Origin: CAVPDE01 sp964580575
GTDB lineage: Bacteria > Desulfobacterota > DSM-4660 > Desulfatiglandales > HGW-15
Assembly: GCA_964580575.1 (NCBI GenBank)
Contig: CAZOLJ010000007.1
Coordinates: 1 to 64,000, forward strand
Direction: 5' to 3'
DNA: 64,000 nt
Made by a program: the position numbers and the translations under genes. The notes beneath the pieces are model-generated. The model was not told the DNA's origin. It searched no databases and saw only the letters and a program-made list of their open reading frames with translations. This document shows positions 60,276 to 64,000 of this stretch, in pieces. Each line of letters opens with the position of its first letter. Within the stretch, counting starts at the first letter, position 1.

Positions 60276-60552
60276 TTTCTTTAACTCTATCTAAGCCTGA
60301 TTATTGTAAAGGTTTGTTTATAGGAAATCAAACCCCTTGTTTGAAAGACCCTGTTATTTTTGAGGAATTCGTTAATGGGTACCATATGTTGTAGACGCAT
60401 CAGCGTTTGTCCACAAGATTGGCAGATCCATAACATTATAATGCTAACATGCGTCAAGTGTGATATTATTTTAAGAAATCTCATTACGCAGTTGCCAGCG
60501 CAAAGCAACTTGTAAGGCAGGTTACGGCTCACCATTCGCAGGGAAGAAGAAT
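60276..60552. promoter_or_regulatory. Divergent regulatory region between gspC and an STN-protein gene
   Basis: 277 bases, much more AT-rich than the genes on both sides. A TATAAT at 60437-60442 (plus) is visible, but I do not find a -35 box at normal spacing; on the minus strand TTGACG lies at 60452-60457 without a matching -10 at 17 bases. It must hold the promoters of both units; exact positions remain open. Confidence 0.4.
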
Positions 60553-61332
60553 ATGGTTCTGAAAACGATCAAAACGGGTTTTTGTGCCAGCCTAGTTGTT
60601 TCTTGTATTCTTGGCTTCTTCCTTTGTCAAGATGGTTTGTGTGCTGAGGCGGTGAGCGTCAAAGACGGCTTGCTCTCCGTGAACCTCAAAGAGACCTCCC
60701 TTCTGGACGTGGCAAGAGACATCGAGAAGCAGTCGGGTGTCTGGTTCAGGGGCGATGAAACCCTTTTCCAGGAAAAGATCTCCGTGACCTTTAACGCCCT
60801 TCCCCTGGAGGAAGGGTTGAAGAGAATCCTCACCAATCTGAACTACAGCCTCATGTTTGATAACAAGAACAAGGTCGCAGGCGTCATGGTCATGGGAGAG
60901 GGAAAGCCGGCCGGGGCTCAACCGGGTAGGCCCGGCGCGCAGCCCCCTAGGGTGGCCACGCCGCCGGCGTCCACGACCCGGCCCGCACCGACGGTGAGAA
61001 GCAGGCCTTCGACTTCCACGCCGCCTGCTGCGGTGCGTCGGCCGCCAAGAGCCTTACCCCAACCAACCCCGGGCGGGGCTGCAACCCAGCCACCCGGTTC
61101 CGCTGCAGCGCAGTCTGCACTCCCGGATGCCTTCAAAACCCAGGAAAGTGCTACAGCTCCAGGCGGGCCAGTTGCTTCCGACGGGCCTTTGCCTCCAGCG
61201 TTTAGAGTGATAGAGAATGCTCCGCCTCCGGGTGGAACTCCGCAGGGAACCGCAGCCAGCCCCGGCAACTCGAAACCTGCGACAGGTGACCCCTCCCCGG
61301 GGGACACGACGAAGAGCGACAGAACCCCCTAA
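60553..61332 (+). CDS. Secreted STN-domain protein with long Pro/Ala-rich tail
   Basis: 259 residues. A signal peptide (hydrophobic to about residue 30) is followed by a short STN domain (about 34-118): VSVKDGLLSVNLKETSLLDVARDIEKQSGVWFRG, ISVTFNALPLEEGLKRIL, NLNYSLMFD. From 120 on the chain is low complexity (Pro, Ala, Gly, Thr, Ser, Gln) with no fold. It is divergent from gspC. STN domains occur at the start of secretins and TonB receptors; here the domain is free, so it may contact GspD or the cell wall. The tail may span the periplasm. Confidence 0.75.
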   Translation: MVLKTIKTGFCASLVVSCILGFFLCQDGLCAEAVSVKDGLLSVNLKETSLLDVARDIEKQSGVWFRGDETLFQEKISVTFNALPLEEGLKRILTNLNYSLMFDNKNKVAGVMVMGEGKPAGAQPGRPGAQPPRVATPPASTTRPAPTVRSRPSTSTPPAAVRRPPRALPQPTPGGAATQPPGSAAAQSALPDAFKTQESATAPGGPVASDGPLPPAFRVIENAPPPGGTPQGTAASPGNSKPATGDPSPGDTTKSDRTP

Positions 61333-62261
61333 TTTCCGGGGCCTACGGTGAGTTTCTGTCCGACCTGGAGGGACTGATCCGCCCTCATGTTGTTCAACCC
61401 GCGAAGCTCTTCCACGCTCAGGTTGTAGCGGAGGGCAATGCGGTAGAGATTTTCCCCCGGAGCGACGGTGTGAACGCGTGTGTTGCCGGGTTTTGCAGGG
61501 GATCGGGGCGGAGGGGTGGGGGTTGGAGCGGCCGGCTGGCTGACTTCCGCCTTTTTCTTTCCTGAGGCCGCTTCTTCCTTGATCTGGTTGATGTCCTTTT
61601 CAAGATGGCTGAGCCGCTCGTTCAGGTTCCGTGTAAGGCTGTCCAGCTTTTCCTGGACCTGCGGAGTCTCCTTTCCTTTGCTTTCCAGTTTCGCCATCCT
61701 TTCCTCTAAAAGCCCCATCTTTTTGAGAAGAGGCTGAAGATCCACTTCAGGGCTTTTCTTCTCTCCTTGCGCCAAGAAGAAGAGCACCGCAAGCACCACG
61801 ACCAAAACAATGACGCCTGTCAGCACCAGGGGCTTTCGGCTCTTTTGCCTCGGAACAAAGCCTCTCCTGCTCTGGCCCTCCTCATCCAAGATCGCCGCTT
61901 CTTCCGGAAGCTCTTCCTGCACGAGGTCCTGTTCAAAGCTTTCAATCGCTTTGGGCAGCGTGTCGTATATGGAGGTGAGTTTTTCGATGCCCAGGAGGGC
62001 CATGATGTTTTTCGGCACCTGGGCTAATTTGACGGGCTTGCCTTCCTCCTTGGCCCACTTGAAGAAGGAGATGAGCGTTGCAATACCCCTGCTGTTGATG
62101 GACTCGAGGTCCCTCATCATGAGGACAACGTTCCTCTTTCCCGTCTTCTTGACCTGCTCAAAACCTTCGTAGAGCTCCTCAATGGCAAAGGAGTCAATCC
62201 TTGCCGCCAAAGCCACGATCACGACATCCCTCTCCTCGGTAATGGTCATTCGGAGAGCCAT
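61329..62261 (-). CDS. STAS domain - transmembrane helix - coiled coil - LysM protein
   Basis: 310 residues. Residues 1-105 are an anti-anti-sigma STAS domain (MTITEERDVVIVALAARIDSF, NSRGIATLISFFKWA, with Ser57 at the phosphoryl position of the family). Then a basic linker, one transmembrane helix (145-164), a coiled coil (about 175-232), a Pro-rich hinge and a C-terminal LysM (262-306: VHTVAPGENLYRIALRYN...QKLTVG). Topology predicts cytoplasmic STAS and periplasmic peptidoglycan-binding LysM. I know of no family with this order. The 3' end overlaps the convergent STN gene by 4 bases. Confidence 0.85.
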   Translation of the reverse strand: MALRMTITEERDVVIVALAARIDSFAIEELYEGFEQVKKTGKRNVVLMMRDLESINSRGIATLISFFKWAKEEGKPVKLAQVPKNIMALLGIEKLTSIYDTLPKAIESFEQDLVQEELPEEAAILDEEGQSRRGFVPRQKSRKPLVLTGVIVLVVVLAVLFFLAQGEKKSPEVDLQPLLKKMGLLEERMAKLESKGKETPQVQEKLDSLTRNLNERLSHLEKDINQIKEEAASGKKKAEVSQPAAPTPTPPPRSPAKPGNTRVHTVAPGENLYRIALRYNLSVEELRGLNNMRADQSLQVGQKLTVGPGN

Positions 62262-62373
62262 ATCCCTACGCCCTGTCTTTCAGAAGTTCTTGCCTAATCC
62301 TCAGTCCTCATCTATGGCCACTTTCGGAACATCACCATACCATGAATGACGCCGCTTATCATCATCAAGTGTA

Positions 62374-62410
62374 GAAAAAAACTCCCCAGACCATGGGCCT
62401 GGGGAGTTCT
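62374..62410 (-). terminator. Intrinsic terminator of the acs operon
   Basis: ACTCCCCAG (62381-62389) and CTGGGGAGT (62399-62407) form a perfect 9-bp stem with a 9-base loop. On the minus strand the stem is followed by seven U, as in a classic terminator; the other direction has only a short U run. Confidence 0.85.
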
Positions 62411-62437
62411 TTTGGATTGAATACAGCTGAATCGGGC

Positions 62438-63322
62438 CTACAGTTCCAGCCAGGAATCCGAGTAAAGGCTGTGGCCCAGGATCACCCTCGCGGTTTTCAC
62501 ATACCCCTGAAGTTCCTTGGAAAGGGAGCCAACATTCACAGACTCTCCGTCCATGACCTTGTGGATGAGCTCTACCACGTCCGGCCTCTTTCCCCGGGCA
62601 ATGGCGATCAGCTTGTCGTCATAGGCATCTGCAATGCAGGAGTACATGCCCTTTCTTTCCAGCATGACCATGTAGGTTTGATTCAAAATACCCCTCAGAT
62701 GGTCCGGCGGCCCATTGGAGATGTTGGACAGCCCGCACGTGGACTTGATGCCCGGGAACATGTCCGCCAGCATCTCCTGAAACGCCAGAAGGCTCACGAG
62801 CTGAGGCTGCTGGATATTCACCGGCGTGACGATTCCGTCCACAAAGATATCCTCGTTCGGAACCCCCGCCTCATTGGCCGCATAAATCAATTCCGCTGCA
62901 AGCGCCCCCCGCTCGTTCTCATCCCTCGGCAGCCCCTCGGGCCCCCACATGAGGGCAATCATGTTGGCCTTGTACTTGACGGCCAGGGGAATGAGTTTCT
63001 CGTACCGTTCAGGCCTGCACATGATGGAGTTGATAATCGCCTTTCCCTTGTGAATCGCCAGCCCGGCTTCCATGGCTTCGATGTTGGATGTATCCAGGCA
63101 CAGGGGAGGCGTGTCTCCAATGGTATCCTGGACCGTCTTCACCACGAACTGCATGAGCTCGGGACCGCCTTTCCTGGCAGGCCCCAGGTTGATATCGATC
63201 CAGTCCACGCCCTTTTCCTTTTGCCTATTCGCTTCCTCAGCAATGGGGCCGGGATCTTTTTCCTTAAAGGCTTTTCCGATGATTCTGTTAATCACATTGA
63301 GATTTTCACCGATCAATAGCAT
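62438..63322 (-). CDS. acsE: Methyltetrahydrofolate:corrinoid/iron-sulfur protein methyltransferase
   Basis: 294 residues. TIM-barrel pterin-binding family: LLIGENLNVINRIIGKAFK, GVDWIDINLGPAR, PLCLDTSNIEAMEAGL (the Asn-Asp pair that holds the pterin), and GKAIINSIMC. It moves the methyl group from CH3-H4folate to the corrinoid protein AcsCD in the Wood-Ljungdahl pathway. It is followed by a clean terminator, so it ends the operon, and lies 13 bases after acsC. Confidence 0.92.
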   Translation of the reverse strand: MLLIGENLNVINRIIGKAFKEKDPGPIAEEANRQKEKGVDWIDINLGPARKGGPELMQFVVKTVQDTIGDTPPLCLDTSNIEAMEAGLAIHKGKAIINSIMCRPERYEKLIPLAVKYKANMIALMWGPEGLPRDENERGALAAELIYAANEAGVPNEDIFVDGIVTPVNIQQPQLVSLLAFQEMLADMFPGIKSTCGLSNISNGPPDHLRGILNQTYMVMLERKGMYSCIADAYDDKLIAIARGKRPDVVELIHKVMDGESVNVGSLSKELQGYVKTARVILGHSLYSDSWLEL

Positions 63323-63335
63323 GGCCTTTCCCCCT

Positions 63336-64000
63336 TTACTTCACCCGTTCTTTGAGAAATTTGGGTATCAAGGACGCATCCCTCGGGCCGATGATCACTT
63401 CCCACCCGGGCAGCTCCTCTTCCATATCCCCGCTGATCGAAGCCGCATAGCCGGGAATAATGAGCTTCTTGTGAGCGATCTTGTCTGCAATGCCGCTCTT
63501 TTTCACAAAAGAGGCCACCGCATCGCCGGAGAACTTCCCGGCCGCCCACGCCGTCATCACGGACAACCCTTCCGTGTCCATGATCAGGAGCCACGTGGGC
63601 ACCCGGCTTCCCTCGATTTCACCGCTCACGATGAAGTAAGTCAAGGAGAAGTTCGTGGTGATGCACACAGGGGAGTTCTCGTTGGGTGCGCCGATCTCGT
63701 AAATCCCCTGGGTGACCGTCATCGGCCTCTGCGGGTCGGTGTAGATGTTCAGCCGTTCCAGAAGCAAGGGGAACAGGCTCTCTCCCTTGAAATCCGAGAG
63801 CACCACGATCCCTGCGTACTTTGCAATGAGCATGGCCGCCAGGACCGTTTCCATGTCCAGGTTCCCTGCCATCTCACATGGAAATGCAATGGTTGGAAAA
63901 CCCAGAGAGCGGTTGCCTGTCTTGAGGGGCGACCTGCGGATCGCGACCTGATCCTGCAGCACCTGTTTCGGGTCCCTGGCCCCGGAATCCAGGACCAGGT
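63336..64000 (-). CDS. acsC: Corrinoid/iron-sulfur protein large subunit (C-terminal part, runs off the window)
   Basis: The visible 221 residues include the TIM-barrel half and the corrinoid-binding C-terminal domain: AISGDMEEELPGWEVIIGP and the preceding MEGLSVMTAWAAGKFSGDAVASFVKKSGI. The 4Fe-4S N-terminus lies beyond the right edge. The protein carries the methyl-cobamide between AcsE and acetyl-CoA synthase. Together with acsE this implies a reductive acetyl-CoA pathway. Confidence 0.88.
   Translation of the reverse strand, partial: LVLDSGARDPKQVLQDQVAIRRSPLKTGNRSLGFPTIAFPCEMAGNLDMETVLAAMLIAKYAGIVVLSDFKGESLFPLLLERLNIYTDPQRPMTVTQGIYEIGAPNENSPVCITTNFSLTYFIVSGEIEGSRVPTWLLIMDTEGLSVMTAWAAGKFSGDAVASFVKKSGIADKIAHKKLIIPGYAASISGDMEEELPGWEVIIGPRDASLIPKFLKERVK

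Overview
The window looks like a chromosome segment of an anaerobic, diderm deltaproteobacterium (Desulfobacterota, perhaps near the Syntrophobacterales or similar sulfate-reducing or syntrophic lines). The signs are a Wood-Ljungdahl operon at the right edge (acsE and the end of acsC), a full type II secretion operon, type IV minor pilins, selenium genes (selB, yqeC, xdhC and a probable selenoprotein), and tripartite tricarboxylate transport beside acyl-CoA enzymes. A run of 100 N at 45851-45950 shows this is a draft scaffold. The organism assignment is inference from gene content.

Layout. 1-2.75 kb: minor pilin operon fimT-pilW-pilV-pilX on the minus strand with a near-perfect sigma-54 promoter; the next gene (likely pilY1) starts at the left edge. 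3.4-10.2 kb: a secreted STN-domain protein and two large secreted proteins with the same eight-unit repeat module at the C-terminus. 10.3-18.6 kb (minus): penicillin-acylase-type hydrolase, LpxR-like lipid A deacylase, FMN reductase, murI, a lone HsdR-N-like protein, inositol phosphate synthase and a small lipoprotein. 18.6-28.8 kb: carboxylic-acid import and CoA metabolism, namely two CoA ligases, an enoyl-CoA hydratase, a GntR regulator with a perfect operator in an overlapping divergent promoter, a carboxyltransferase and tctBAC. 28.8-32 kb: a C-GCAxxG-C-C selenoprotein hidden by an in-frame UGA, a gene remnant, a GAF histidine kinase and a membrane-anchored protein. 32-37.7 kb: malQ, a diadenylate cyclase fused to a YbbR domain, and glgP. 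37.8-41 kb: aminotransferase, macro-domain protein, BASS-type transporter and a small protein. 41-45.1 kb: xdhC, yqeC, selB. 45.3-46.1 kb: a tRNA-Asn(GUU) interrupted in its anticodon by a 260-nt group I intron, a strong terminator and an 89-bp tandem array that the assembly could not close. 46.1-49.3 kb: a tiny GIY-YIG protein, a HEAT-like protein and a zone of decayed genes, including remains of a molybdenum hydroxylase. 49.3-60.3 kb: gspC-D-E-F-G-H-I-J-K-L-M on the minus strand. 60.5-62.3 kb: a second STN protein and an unusual STAS-TM-coiled coil-LysM protein. 62.4-64 kb: acsE and partial acsC.

The genes connect in several ways. SelB can decode the UGA of the selenoprotein at 28.9 kb, while yqeC and xdhC serve selenium-dependent molybdenum hydroxylases, one of which has decayed nearby. 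The type II system is a plausible exporter of the large secreted proteins at 4.5-10.2 kb, and the two STN proteins may assist a secretin. The c-di-AMP synthase between malQ and glgP suggests a link between that signal and glycogen turnover.

A notable background feature is many short intergenic repeats of several families (GC-rich CCCTCCCC hairpins, word-like CACTCCA, GTGCACC and AGTAAGCAG hairpins). Some have entered coding sequence, as in the leader of GspK and the tail of the BASS-type transporter. The most striking findings are the tRNA-Asn intron, the UGA-encoded selenoprotein with a bacterial SECIS hairpin, the CdaA-YbbR fusion and the STAS-LysM protein.
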